64,000 bases of DNA from Bacillota bacterium (GCA_023663285.1 JAMPHT010000003.1:1-64000); one strand, 5' to 3'; shown: positions 9,379-17,955, counted from the stretch's first letter. A program made the numbers and translations. Notes: a model not told the origin generated them from the sequence alone.

Positions 9379-10137
9379 CTACACCCTTCTTCTGACCGCT
9401 CTGACCGCCCAGAAGCAAAAATGCCAGGCGCTGCTTAAGATTCCCATTCCCTCCGCTTTCCGGTACAGATTCCAGATGCGTCTCATGGCCTCCAGCTTGT
9501 TGGAGGATAGGGTCTTTCCCGACCTGCGGTATTTAGCCAGGTTTTCATCCAGCCCGTAAGCCGTATAACCGTTTCGCAGGACCTTCCACCACAGCGCGGT
9601 GTCCTCGCTTTTCATGATCGGCATTTTTAACAGGCTCTTATCTATTTTTTCCGTGTCAAACATGACCGTGGTGGTAAATATGGTAGTATTTTTTAACGCC
9701 TGCCTGTAATTTAAAGTCTCCGGCACCCGGACCACCTTGCCCGTTCCGCTGCCGTCCTCGTGTACAAACTCATATCCGGTAAACGCAAAGGCCGCAGCTT
9801 TCTCCCGCATAAACGCCAGCTCCCGCTCCAGCTTTTCCGGAACCCACAGATCGTCCGCGTCCAGATAGGCGATGTAACGTCCGGCCGCTTCCTGCAGCCC
9901 CCGGTTTCTGGCTCTTGCCGCTCCCATATTTCCCGGCTGTCTGATGAGCCGGATGCGGTTTTCGGCTTTTTTCCTGATATACTCTTCAATGACGGACACA
10001 GTCCCGTCACTGCTCCCATCCTCCACCAGCAGAAGCTCCCACCGGGGATATGACTGGGCAGTCACACAGTCCATGGTTTCCTCTATAAACCTTTCCACAT
10101 TGTAGACAGGCACGATAATACTGATCAACTCATCCAA
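9379..10137 (-). CDS. Family 2 glycosyltransferase
   Basis: GT2 enzyme of 252 residues with ISIIVPVYNVE at the N-terminus, LVEDGSSDGT near residue 37 and the DxD motif LDADDLW near 94, followed by VPEKLERELAFM, typical of this group. No membrane segment is seen. It starts with TTG at 10137 with AGGA seven bases upstream. It is separated by 15 bases from the initiating sugar transferase and by about ten from the membrane protein upstream, so it is part of the same transcription unit. Confidence 0.84.
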   Translation of the reverse strand: MDELISIIVPVYNVERFIEETMDCVTAQSYPRWELLLVEDGSSDGTVSVIEEYIRKKAENRIRLIRQPGNMGAARARNRGLQEAAGRYIAYLDADDLWVPEKLERELAFMREKAAAFAFTGYEFVHEDGSGTGKVVRVPETLNYRQALKNTTIFTTTVMFDTEKIDKSLLKMPIMKSEDTALWWKVLRNGYTAYGLDENLAKYRRSGKTLSSNKLEAMRRIWNLYRKAEGMGILSSAWHFCFWAVRAVRRRV

Positions 10138-10147
10138 AATGATTTCC

Positions 10148-10960
10148 TCACCGTATCAATAAATAATAGCCTTCCAGCTTTTCCGCCTGCACCCCCAGCA
10201 GCTTCTGAAAACATTCTATGGCGTCCTCCGGCTTGTCCTCCGGCAGCAGAATACAGTTCACGCCCTCTGCCAGCGCCGTCTCTGCACAGTATACGTCCGA
10301 TACCGTCTCCTCTCCCGTCTCCGCCTCCATCCAGTGATACAAATCATAATAGCCCTCAGGATACTTTTCATAGGAGTACACGGTCAACTCCGAATCCCAC
10401 ATATCTCTGCCGTACAGAAGCTGTATACTCCCATCAAAGGCTCTGGCGTATTCCGCCACGCTTTTAGGCGCCCACAGACAGATCTCTTTCCCCTGCATCC
10501 GCTCCTGCAAGTTTGCCAGCAGTCTTTCCGCCTGCTGCCGTCCCGACTGCTCCCCGCAAGTCTCATAAGGTTTCGTCCCCATTCCGCCGCAGAATACCAG
10601 CCCTGCCGCCAGAAGCACCGCCGCCCCCGCCTGTCTTTTCCTGTCGTTTTCTGACTTATCCTGCAGGAATTCCGTCATAAACAGGGTGGCCGCAAAGCCT
10701 ATCCCCGCTGTCACGGGAACTATGCTCCATATCCATTTGTAGTCATAAAACCGGGTCTGGTACAGCTGCAGAACCGCCGCTGTCACCGGCAGTATACAGC
10801 ATAAAGTAACAGTTGTTACGTAAATCAGAAATTCTTTCTGCTTTATCTTTTTATAATATATCCACAAAAACAGCAGGGCAACCAGCAACGCTCCCGCTAA
10901 TTTACCCGCCCGGTTAAAATTCAGCCAGCCCTGCCAGGCATTTCTAAGGAGCTCCGCCAT
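10148..10960 (-). CDS. Membrane protein with C-terminal soluble domain, unrecognised
   Basis: A 270-residue protein with three predicted membrane segments (about residues 20-36, 46-67 and 75-97, with a further hydrophobic stretch near 112-130) followed by about 140 mostly polar residues. I recognise no catalytic motif. A strong AAAGGAGG site precedes the ATG and sits inside the last codons of the upstream membrane-protein gene, which it overlaps by 17 bases. The two together have the membrane layout of one larger glycan-locus membrane protein, so they may be separate subunits or a split version of it. Confidence 0.6.
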   Translation of the reverse strand: MAELLRNAWQGWLNFNRAGKLAGALLVALLFLWIYYKKIKQKEFLIYVTTVTLCCILPVTAAVLQLYQTRFYDYKWIWSIVPVTAGIGFAATLFMTEFLQDKSENDRKRQAGAAVLLAAGLVFCGGMGTKPYETCGEQSGRQQAERLLANLQERMQGKEICLWAPKSVAEYARAFDGSIQLLYGRDMWDSELTVYSYEKYPEGYYDLYHWMEAETGEETVSDVYCAETALAEGVNCILLPEDKPEDAIECFQKLLGVQAEKLEGYYLLIR

Positions 10961-11876
10961 CCGCCGCCTCCTTTCCTGCCATCCCTTTTCCCGCTCCCCG
11001 TTTCCTTTTCAGAAAACGAATGAACAGCATCCCCGATATCACCGGCAGACAGAATCCAAGACCGTACAGCGTCCACAGGATGCAGGCCTCCGCCAGGATG
11101 CAAAGAGGCAGATATCTGTATTTTCCCCGCAGGCACAGGGAGATTGCATAGGGGATCAGCACTCCGTTTCGGATGGTCACGCCCCGCCAGCCGGAAAACA
11201 AAAGCCCGAAGCCGTCCATACCATAGCCATAGCTTCCGATCCAGACCAACAGCGCCGTCATTACCAGAAAGCAAAGCCGCCTGCCCCTGTCCTCCGGAAA
11301 CAGCGCCTCCGCAAGACAGCTATAGGCGCTGTAGCAGCACAGAAGCGTGATCACCGGGACCACATACAGTATCAGAATATCAGGTCTTATGTGAAGAAGG
11401 CTGCTGAGTGCGGCATACAACGTGGGAATACACAGGATCTCGATCCTGGTAGGAAGCCCTTCCTCGTACGCCCGCCCGGTCAGGGGATCTACCTGATAAA
11501 AAGCGTCCGTCGTCAGGAAGCTCTCCACTGTTTCCACAGTCATATCCCCCTGTACATATGCATTTTTTCCGATTTCCATATAAAGAATCTGGGAAAGGAC
11601 CAGAAAAACAAAAAGGGCAAGCAGGACCCCTTCCCCCATGGAAAAACGGCGCTTTCCCTTTCCGGCGTTTTCTTTTCCTCCGGTCCTCAGAAACCGACAG
11701 ACCGTGAACACCCCCAGCGCCGCCGCACACAATACCGCAAACACGGCAAACAGCGCCGTACATTCGGAAACACTCCTGTGAAAAAACACACCGCACAGAT
11801 GAGCCGCTTCCGCCGCCCCGATCACCATAATAAAAAACAATACAGTAATATCTGCAAATGAATCCCGTTTTTCCAT
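10944..11876 (-). CDS. Polytopic membrane protein of a glycan locus, DUF6077-like
   Basis: About eight membrane segments in 310 residues, with two long loops. The loop after the third segment (QGDMTVETVESFLTTDAF) resembles the large first loop of lipid-linked-sugar GT-C transferases, but no clear catalytic acid pair could be assigned. Resemblance to DUF6077 proteins is from memory and tentative. The frame reaches 11936, yet the ATG at 11876 has AGGTGG upstream and a TATAAT box just before it, so this start is used. It is the first gene of the leftward glycan locus. Confidence 0.6.
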   Translation of the reverse strand: MEKRDSFADITVLFFIMVIGAAEAAHLCGVFFHRSVSECTALFAVFAVLCAAALGVFTVCRFLRTGGKENAGKGKRRFSMGEGVLLALFVFLVLSQILYMEIGKNAYVQGDMTVETVESFLTTDAFYQVDPLTGRAYEEGLPTRIEILCIPTLYAALSSLLHIRPDILILYVVPVITLLCCYSAYSCLAEALFPEDRGRRLCFLVMTALLVWIGSYGYGMDGFGLLFSGWRGVTIRNGVLIPYAISLCLRGKYRYLPLCILAEACILWTLYGLGFCLPVISGMLFIRFLKRKRGAGKGMAGKEAADGGAP

Positions 11877-11901
11877 TGTGTTCTGCGCCACCTTTGGATG
11901 T

Positions 11902-12044
11902 ATTATACCATGTGCGCAGAAAAGGAAGCGCCCCAAAGGGGCATTTACTTTTCAAGCCATGGATGCAGTATAATGCGCCGCGCAAGCGGCGGCAAGGCAG
12001 CTGCAGCTGTCTTGAATTCTGCGTTAGCAGAATCATTATACCAT
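11902..12044. repeat. Cluster of hairpins between direct repeats, with a -10 box
   Basis: The ten bases ATTATACCAT occur at 11902-11911 and again at 12035-12044. Between them are a hairpin at 11919-11953 (GAAAAG / CTTTTC outer arms, GCCCC / GGGGC inner arms), a GCCGC/GCGGC stretch near 11975-11992 and a perfect seven-base hairpin at 12016-12033 (ATTCTGC / GCAGAAT). On the minus strand the first repeat contains TATAAT (11902-11907), 25 bases before the start at 11876, and is the likely -10 box of the glycan locus. No convincing -35 is seen. Confidence 0.45.
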
Positions 12045-12090
12045 ATTTATAAGACCCGCACAAGCAAAAGCAGCCGACATACACGTTGGC

Positions 12091-12124
12091 AAAAGGCAGC
12101 CGACAAAATATATGTCGGCTGCCT
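12091..12124 (-). terminator. Rho-independent terminator after the Spo0A_C gene
   Basis: A perfect 12-base stem (12094-12105 with 12113-12124) around a seven-base loop is followed on the minus strand by TTTT. It lies 58 bases downstream of the stop at 12182. A second partial copy of the left arm occurs at 12070-12079. Confidence 0.7.
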
Positions 12125-12181
12125 GAACGTTCTTGCAAAAGAATTTCTCTGTCTACGGGTTACATTAATCTGAATACTGAT

Positions 12182-12559
12182 TTACATTGCCTTTATATCC
12201 AGACGAATCTTGTCCGCTATGCGGGCAATATATTCGCTGTTTGTAGGTCGGTTCCTGCCCGTCCGTGCGGAATAACCGAACATCTCTTCAAAGGTCTCCG
12301 CGTTTCCTCTGCTCCACGATACCTCAATGGCGTTTCGGATCGCACGTTCCACCTTTTGCTCTGTCGTTTTAAACCGCTTTGCTATCGTCGGGTACAGGAG
12401 CTTTGTCACGCTGCTGACTACCTCCATATCTCTTCCCGACAGCAGTATCGCATCCCGCAGGTAATGATACCCTTTGAGATGGGCAGGGACGCCCACATCC
12501 AGCATAACATCTGTAATGTATCTTTCCAATTCACAATCTTTTATCGTGCCAATATCCAC
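12182..12559 (-). CDS. Stand-alone Spo0A C-terminal DNA-binding domain protein
   Basis: The whole protein corresponds to the effector domain of the sporulation regulator Spo0A: GVPAHLKGYHYLRDAI, YPTIAKRFKTTEQKVERAIR (the recognition-helix region) and GRNRPTNSEYIARIADKIRL are hallmark blocks. There is no receiver domain; full Spo0A is about 260 residues and this is about 125. It therefore cannot be switched by phosphorelay in the usual way. Start choice is uncertain: a TTG at 12565 is only three bases from the AAGGGG site, so the GTG at 12559 (spacing about seven) is preferred. It is monocistronic with its own terminator. It may bind Spo0A-type 0A boxes as an independent regulator; targets unknown. 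Confidence 0.85.
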   Translation of the reverse strand: MDIGTIKDCELERYITDVMLDVGVPAHLKGYHYLRDAILLSGRDMEVVSSVTKLLYPTIAKRFKTTEQKVERAIRNAIEVSWSRGNAETFEEMFGYSARTGRNRPTNSEYIARIADKIRLDIKAM

Positions 12560-12685
12560 ACACAATTACCCCTTTCCTATATACCTTTATAACGGTCCGT
12601 ACACTTTCTTTTGTAAGAACAGCTATATATTATCACATTCGGCGGGATGCGTGAATATTTCAGGCCGTTAAGAAACTGTTAAGAT

Positions 12686-13615
12686 TTACAGCTTCTCTCT
12701 TACCAGATACATAGGACGTCTTTTGACCTCCATATAGGTCTTGGCCAGATACTGTCCCAGAATCCCCGTGCAGGAGAACTGAACGCCGCTCAAGAACAGC
12801 ATGATACATACCAGGGACGGCCAGCCGGACACGGGATCCCCGAAAATCAGTTTCCGTACAATGATGAAAATGATCATAACAAAGGAAAGCAGGCAGAACA
12901 GCACGCCCGCCACCGCGGCAATCATCAGCGGCATCGTGGAAAACGCCGTGATGCCGTCCAGGGAATAGAGAAACAGCTTCCAGAAATTCCATTTCGTCTC
13001 GCCTCTGGCACGCTCCACATTCTCATATTCCAGCCATTTGGTGCGAAAGCCTACCCAGCCGAAGATCCCCTTCGTAAAGCGATTGTATTCCTGCATGGAG
13101 AGGATCGAGTCCACCACCTGTCTGCGCATCAGCCTGTAATCTCTGGCGCCGTCCATGATCTCCGTTTTGGATATCTTCTTCATCAGCTTATAAAACATCC
13201 GGGCAAAAAGGCTTCTGATGGGCGGCTCCCCCTTGCGGCTCACCCGCCTGGTGGCCACAGAGTCATAGCCCTCCTCCAGGCAGGAGAACATTTCCGGCAG
13301 AAGGGAAGGCGGGTCCTGAAGGTCAGCGTCCATCAACACCGTATAATCCCCTTGGGAATGTTCAAGCCCGGCATATATTGCGGCCTCCTTGCCAAAGTTT
13401 CTGGAAAAGGACACCAGATGCACACGCTCATCCCTTTCACGAAGCTTTTTTACCTCCGCCACCGTTTTGTCCGTGGATCCGTCGTCTATATATAAGATCT
13501 CCACCTGGATCTCCTTCTCCTTGAAAAAGGAATCGTTTTTCATCAGCTCCTCATAAAAAGGCGCCACATTCTCTTCTTCATTATAGCAGGGAACCACCAC
13601 ACTCAGTAAACTCAT
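12686..13615 (-). CDS. GtrB/DPM1-like polyprenyl-phosphate glycosyltransferase
   Basis: GT2 enzyme that loads a single sugar from a nucleotide donor onto polyprenyl phosphate, the donor for extracytoplasmic GT-C enzymes. The soluble domain (about 1-230) has VVPCYNEEENV, YIDDGSTDKT, SFSRNFGKEAAIYAGLE and the DADLQDPP metal site; two membrane helices follow near 235-258 and 272-292, the standard architecture of the GtrB/YkcC group. Length (309) is normal. Start ATG at 13615 with AAGGA upstream. It stands alone, separated from the glycan locus by the Spo0A_C gene. Confidence 0.88.
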   Translation of the reverse strand: MSLLSVVVPCYNEEENVAPFYEELMKNDSFFKEKEIQVEILYIDDGSTDKTVAEVKKLRERDERVHLVSFSRNFGKEAAIYAGLEHSQGDYTVLMDADLQDPPSLLPEMFSCLEEGYDSVATRRVSRKGEPPIRSLFARMFYKLMKKISKTEIMDGARDYRLMRRQVVDSILSMQEYNRFTKGIFGWVGFRTKWLEYENVERARGETKWNFWKLFLYSLDGITAFSTMPLMIAAVAGVLFCLLSFVMIIFIIVRKLIFGDPVSGWPSLVCIMLFLSGVQFSCTGILGQYLAKTYMEVKRRPMYLVREKL

Positions 13616-13648
13616 GCCGCTTCTATCCTTTCCAATTTATATTGTTGC

Positions 13649-13825
13649 TTCTGATTCTCCAAGCTCCAACTGCCGTCTGCCCGACATTTCTGTGAGGACA
13701 CGCTTTCGCTTGAGAAAAAACGTAACGGTACATAAGGCTCCGGAGTACGGAGTCTAAGTACCGACGTTTTTTACAGTCCTAACAGAAACGTCGGGCAGAC
13801 GGCAGCGTCACTCGAAGAATCAGGA
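13649..13825. repeat. Large nested palindrome (element 1)
   Basis: Arms at about 13649-13699 and 13776-13825 match each other in inverse orientation over roughly 45 bases with a few mismatches; the core CTGCCGTCTGCCCGAC is perfect. Inside are a second pair (13715-13732 with 13757-13772) and a central CTCCG/CGGAG hairpin, so the whole segment could fold into one long rod. It contains the blocks GGACACGCTTTCGCT (13696-13710) and GTCTAAGTACCGACGT (13752-13767), which recur in reverse complement in the element at 16055-16207. It fills the gap between the GtrB-like gene and the histidine kinase gene. Confidence 0.7.
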
Positions 13826-13836
13826 GTGCATCTTCT

Positions 13837-16017
13837 CTAGGAGCGCATTTTCTCCTTGGGTAGCCAGGATTTTATGGTGGTGCAGATCTCTTTCATCTCT
13901 ATGGGCTTTGCCACAAAGTCGTTCATGCCCGCCTGGTAAAATTCCTGCTTTGCATCCTCCATGGCGTCCGCGGTCAGGGCTATGACGGGAAGCTTCTGAT
14001 AATACTCGCCCTCCAGCCTGCGCAGCGCGGCAGTCGCCTCCACACCGTTCATGACCGGCATCCAATGATCCATGAATACCAGGTCATACCGATTCTTCTG
14101 AATCATTTCCAGCGCCTCCGCTCCGTTTTCCGCCGTATCGATCTGCATCTGCAGGGGCTCCAGCAGCAGTACCGCCACCTCACGGTTGATCTCGTTGTCA
14201 TCAGCGATCAGCACCCTTGCCTCCGGCGCGGTAAACTCCTGATAATCCTCCGGTACGTCCTTTTCCTGAGCAGCCGCATTTTCCCAGGAATCTCCTACCG
14301 TCTCCTCACTCCTTAGCTTCTGACAGACAGTGAAATAAAATTCACTGCCCCGCCCGTATTCGCTCTTTACCTCTATCCTTCCGCCCATCAGCTCTACCAG
14401 CTGCTTTGAGATGGACAGCCCCAGCCCGGTGCCTTCCTTATGGTGATTCTTCTTCGTATCCACCTGTTCAAAGGCGCCAAAGAGCTTTTGCAGATCCTCC
14501 TGCCGGATGCCCTGTCCCGTATCCTCCACCGACACAAAAAGCCGAATATCCTCGCCGTTCTTTTCCTGCACCCGCATCGTCAGCCGGACATATCCCTTCT
14601 CCGTAAACTTAATGGCATTATTGCCTATATTGATAATGACCTGGCGAAGACGCATGGAATCGCCGTACAGCTTCACCGGCAGAGCGCTGTCGATGTCAAA
14701 CTGCAGCTCCACCTCCTTTTCCCCGATCCTGTTCTGGAAGATCATCCTCAGATCGCTGAGCATGGCCGCCGGGAAATACTCCTCATCCACGATTTCCAGC
14801 TTCCCGGACTCGATCTTGGAAAAATCCAGGATATCATTGATGATCGTAAGCAAAGCAAGGCCGGAATTCTTGATGTTATACAGATACCCTGTCTCCTTCG
14901 GGGAATGCTGCTCCCGGAGCAATATTTCCGTCATGCCCACAATGGCGTTCATGGGCGTCCGTATCTCATGGGACATATTGGAGAGGAAGGATGACTTTGC
15001 CTTGTTGGCGCTTTCCGCGTGTTCCTTTGCAACTACCAGTTCCTCCATCAATCGGTTGTTTTCCGTCACGTCCGCAAGCAGCAGACAGTATCCCACGATT
15101 TCATTTCTCTGAACCAGCGGCGTGACATTGCGGGCATAGTACCGGTCTCCGATGCGCACTCTTTTCTCCGCAGAGCGGAAGGTCCTGATCACCTGCTCCG
15201 TCACCGTTATATTCTTTATGTGCCCCGCCAGCTCCGGAAATATTCTGTTGGCATAGGCGTTGGAGTCCAGATAGCCGTACAGCGTATCCACAATGACGAA
15301 GGCATCCTCCACATTTTCAAAGACCCACTCCCGTCCGGTGTCCGCAACCGTAAAGAATTCTCCCCTTAACACATACAGAATGACGATCAGAAGGGAGCAG
15401 GCCGCCAGCAGCGGAATGACGTCAAAGGGCATGGGAACGCACAGCCGGACGATCAATGACCCAAAGACTACCAGTTGGGCGCTTGCAAGAATCATAAGAT
15501 TCCGCTTCTCCCTTACCAGCCTTGTCACGAACCACCGCAATATGGTATATATGACGGCCAGCAGCAGCACCACGCAGACAATACAATACCTTATGATGAA
15601 GATCAACCCTGTTTCTGTCTGCAGCAGTCCCTCCGACAGCTCCGGCCTGACCATCCTGTCCGACGCCACCAAATGCACCAGTCCGTCGTTCCATATGCAC
15701 AGGGTGACAAAAAATTCAAAAACCGTCCATATGTTTCTAAGCCGCCAGGGATATTTGATCTGCAGATAATCCAGTACAAAAAAGGCAAAGAAAAAATAAA
15801 ACAGCACATTTCCCATACAGGATATACGCCATGACAAAAAGGCGGCCTCATAGCTGTCCGCTCCCAGCTGCAGGAAATATCCCGCGTTCATCACCAGGCA
15901 TCCGATGTCGGCCAGCAGCAGGTTCTGAATCACCTTATTGGGCTGTTTCTTAAGCAGGGCAACCGCTCCCACAAGGAGAATTCCGCACCCGAATACCTGT
16001 AGCATCTGCAACCACAT
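13837..16017 (-). CDS. Membrane hybrid sensor histidine kinase
   Basis: A 726-residue sensor. The N-terminus has seven membrane helices (about 1-220) of the 7TM type often found before kinase domains; a PAS-like domain follows (230-320), then a HisKA domain with the phosphoacceptor His350 in NMSHEIRTPMNAI, an HATPase domain (N box NIGNNAIKF, G1 DTGQGI, G2 GTGLGL) and a C-terminal receiver with the phosphoacceptor Asp650 in DLVFMDHWMP and the conserved ALTADA and AKPIE blocks. All key residues are present. No response regulator gene is adjacent, so the output partner is elsewhere. Start ATG at 16017 with GGAGG upstream. It is flanked on both sides by related palindromic elements. Confidence 0.9.
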   Translation of the reverse strand: MWLQMLQVFGCGILLVGAVALLKKQPNKVIQNLLLADIGCLVMNAGYFLQLGADSYEAAFLSWRISCMGNVLFYFFFAFFVLDYLQIKYPWRLRNIWTVFEFFVTLCIWNDGLVHLVASDRMVRPELSEGLLQTETGLIFIIRYCIVCVVLLLAVIYTILRWFVTRLVREKRNLMILASAQLVVFGSLIVRLCVPMPFDVIPLLAACSLLIVILYVLRGEFFTVADTGREWVFENVEDAFVIVDTLYGYLDSNAYANRIFPELAGHIKNITVTEQVIRTFRSAEKRVRIGDRYYARNVTPLVQRNEIVGYCLLLADVTENNRLMEELVVAKEHAESANKAKSSFLSNMSHEIRTPMNAIVGMTEILLREQHSPKETGYLYNIKNSGLALLTIINDILDFSKIESGKLEIVDEEYFPAAMLSDLRMIFQNRIGEKEVELQFDIDSALPVKLYGDSMRLRQVIINIGNNAIKFTEKGYVRLTMRVQEKNGEDIRLFVSVEDTGQGIRQEDLQKLFGAFEQVDTKKNHHKEGTGLGLSISKQLVELMGGRIEVKSEYGRGSEFYFTVCQKLRSEETVGDSWENAAAQEKDVPEDYQEFTAPEARVLIADDNEINREVAVLLLEPLQMQIDTAENGAEALEMIQKNRYDLVFMDHWMPVMNGVEATAALRRLEGEYYQKLPVIALTADAMEDAKQEFYQAGMNDFVAKPIEMKEICTTIKSWLPKEKMRS

Positions 16018-16054
16018 ATATGTAACCTCCGAAAATCACCACTTCGTTAAACAG

Positions 16055-16207
16055 CTTTTGACAGATGATCGTTTTTGACCGGACCGTATGAACACGTCAG
16101 TGCTTAGCGAGGTCCTATGCCGAATGAAATTCGGCACGAGCTTAGCATCTGCTACGCTGTTCATTCCGAGCGAAAGCGTGTCCGGGCAGGAATGATCATC
16201 TGTCGAA
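16055..16207. repeat. Large palindrome (element 2), related to element 1
   Basis: Arms at about 16055-16084 and 16178-16207 are inverted repeats (core GACAGATGATC / GATCATCTGTC, CCGGAC / GTCCGG). A central hairpin TGCCGAAT / ATTCGGCA lies at 16118-16136. The blocks ACGTCAGTGCTTAG (16094-16107) and AGCGAAAGCGTGTCC (16169-16183) match the reverse complement of element 1 in the same order. It fills the space upstream of the histidine kinase gene. Confidence 0.65.
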
Positions 16208-16328
16208 AGCGTCCCTTGCGCCTTGATTTTCCCTTGCGGCTATTATACCATATATTCCCTGCAAAGTAATCCAAAATGTTAAATATTCTTAATTTTGACA
16301 AGTCCGTGAGACGAAACCTCACTTTTGT

Positions 16329-16336
16329 GGTATAAT
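16329..16336 (+). promoter_or_regulatory. Extended -10 promoter of the DUF3048 lipoprotein gene
   Basis: TGGTATAAT gives an extended -10 (TATAAT at 16331-16336), 46 bases before the start codon. The TTGACA at 16294 is too far upstream to pair with it at normal spacing, so the promoter is probably of the -35-independent type. Confidence 0.55.
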
Positions 16337-16382
16337 AATCCTGTTAATGCAGATTCATTACACAACCAAAGGGGAACCACAT

Positions 16383-17540
16383 ATGAAAAGACAGAAATTT
16401 GTGCTTATTCTTGCTATGATAAGCGTATTTATGTTGTGTTCCTGCGGGCCCGGAAGCGATTCCCCCGATTCGGAGCTGTCGAATGCGGAGAATCCCGCGG
16501 ACTCCGGGGACACAATACAGTCTGACGGTACACTTGGGACGGATATATCGGAATTTCCTGCGGACGAGGATGACACCCCTCCCGAAGAGGGCATGGTCCG
16601 CAGCCGGCTGACCAATGAATGGGTGGAAAAGGAAGTGGCGGACGCCAGACCCATTGCAGTTATGACGCCAAATGAACACAATGCTCAGCCCCAGTACGGC
16701 ATTTCAAAAGCATCTGTTATTTATGAGGCAAACGTGGAAGGCCGCATGACAAGGCTGCTTGCCCTTTATGAGGACTGGACAGGTTTTGAGAAGATCGGAA
16801 ACATTCGGAGTCTCCGCACTTATTATGCTTACTGGGCGTTTGAGTGGGATGCTTTTATCATCCATATCGGACACCCTTATTATGTAGATGAGTTGATTGC
16901 CGCACCGGACACTCAGACCATCAATGAAAGTAATTATCCTGATTCCGTCGCCTTTTACCGGGACGAGACACGGGTCCCGCCTCACAATGCCTTTGCTACC
17001 GGAGAGAAGATCCTGGATGCGGTGAACCGGAAAGGCTATACGACTCAGTACCGCGGTCTTGCAGACAGCAGCCATTTTCATTTTACCGGCGCCTCAAACC
17101 AGAACACGCTGGAGCAGTACGGTGAAGATGCAAAAAGCGCTGTTTATATTGATATGTCCGGCTGCTACCCCGTGACCCGCTGTTACTTTGATTATAACCC
17201 GGAGGATGGTCTCTACTACCGTTCTCAATTTTTGTCCGGCGGAACCGACGGCCCCCACATTGACGGGCTGACGGGAGAACAGCTGACATTTAAAAATATT
17301 CTGGTGCAGAATACCAAGGCGTGGGATCTGGGAGACGGCTATCTTGCTTATCAATGTGTAGACAATACGGAGGACGGCTGGTATTTCACCAACGGCAGAG
17401 GGATCCATGTGACCTGGGAAAAGAGCAGCGACTACGGCTCCACCAGATATTATGATGACTTTGGAAACGAGATCCTGCTGAATACGGGAAAGACCATGAT
17501 CTGTATCGTTCAGTCTGGAGACAATTTCACGTTCCGCTAA
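16383..17540 (+). CDS. DUF3048 (YerB-type) lipoprotein
   Basis: Predicted secreted lipoprotein of 385 residues. Signal peptide with lipobox FMLCSC (Cys near residue 19), an acidic linker to about residue 70, then the DUF3048 domain with RPIAVMTPN, GISKASVIYEANVEGRMTRLLA and NIRSLRTYY, and the C-terminal half with HIDGLTGEQLTFKNILVQ and GRGIHVTWEK. The family is common in Firmicutes and its biochemical role is not established. The frame opens at 16347, but the ATG at 16383 has AAGGGG eight bases upstream and places the signal peptide at the N-terminus. Single gene on the plus strand, ended by a shared terminator. Confidence 0.88.
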   Translation: MKRQKFVLILAMISVFMLCSCGPGSDSPDSELSNAENPADSGDTIQSDGTLGTDISEFPADEDDTPPEEGMVRSRLTNEWVEKEVADARPIAVMTPNEHNAQPQYGISKASVIYEANVEGRMTRLLALYEDWTGFEKIGNIRSLRTYYAYWAFEWDAFIIHIGHPYYVDELIAAPDTQTINESNYPDSVAFYRDETRVPPHNAFATGEKILDAVNRKGYTTQYRGLADSSHFHFTGASNQNTLEQYGEDAKSAVYIDMSGCYPVTRCYFDYNPEDGLYYRSQFLSGGTDGPHIDGLTGEQLTFKNILVQNTKAWDLGDGYLAYQCVDNTEDGWYFTNGRGIHVTWEKSSDYGSTRYYDDFGNEILLNTGKTMICIVQSGDNFTFR

Positions 17541-17551
17541 CAAAGTAAAAA

Positions 17552-17578
17552 CGGGGCTGTGCTTTCTGCACAGCCCCG
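17552..17578. terminator. Bidirectional terminator
   Basis: A perfect 11-base GC-rich stem (17552-17562 with 17568-17578) around a five-base loop. On the minus strand it is followed by TTTTT and ends the long operon whose last gene is ptsH; on the plus strand a T-rich stretch follows the lipoprotein gene. Confidence 0.85.
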
Positions 17579-17594
17579 AATATTTTCCCTTTTC

Positions 17595-17858
17595 TTACTC
17601 ACCCAATCCATTTTCCACTGCCTGCACCAGTGTCTTAAGGGCTTCCTGCTCATCCTCGCCCTCGCAGACAAACTCGATTTCATCACCGCACTTTACGCAC
17701 GCCCCCAATACGCTCAATACACTCTTCGCATTCGCTGTATTCTCTCTGAACGTAAATGTGATCAAGGATTTGAACTGCATTGCTTCCTTGCACAAAATGC
17801 CCGCGGGTCTGAGATGCAAGCCTGTAGGATTTTTGATCACTACCTTCTGACTTACCAT
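17595..17858 (-). CDS. ptsH: Phosphocarrier protein HPr
   Basis: An 87-residue HPr-family protein carrying phosphate from enzyme I to sugar-specific EIIA components, and in Firmicutes a regulator of catabolite repression. The active-site block TGLHLRPAG places His15 at the expected position, and Ser46 in NAKSVLSV is the HPr-kinase site; both are present, so it is HPr rather than a Crh-type protein. ptsI is not nearby: the gene sits after glmM at the end of the c-di-AMP operon, and the strong terminator follows 17 bases later. Confidence 0.88.
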   Translation of the reverse strand: MVSQKVVIKNPTGLHLRPAGILCKEAMQFKSLITFTFRENTANAKSVLSVLGACVKCGDEIEFVCEGEDEQEALKTLVQAVENGLGE

Positions 17859-17955
17859 TTTGCCTTTCCCTCCAATTCTGCAGATTTTGCTGTCATACAG
17901 CGTCCTTCTCTTATATTCATTCTAGCATGATTGACCGCTGATAACAAGTGGTTTT

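Noticed and set aside
10148-10960. Frameshift as the sole explanation for two overlapping membrane genes
   Set aside because: A strong AAAGGAGG site at correct spacing precedes the second start, so independent translation is at least as likely.
16294-16299. TTGACA as the -35 of the DUF3048 lipoprotein gene
   Set aside because: It is about 31 bases from the TATAAT box, far beyond normal spacing.
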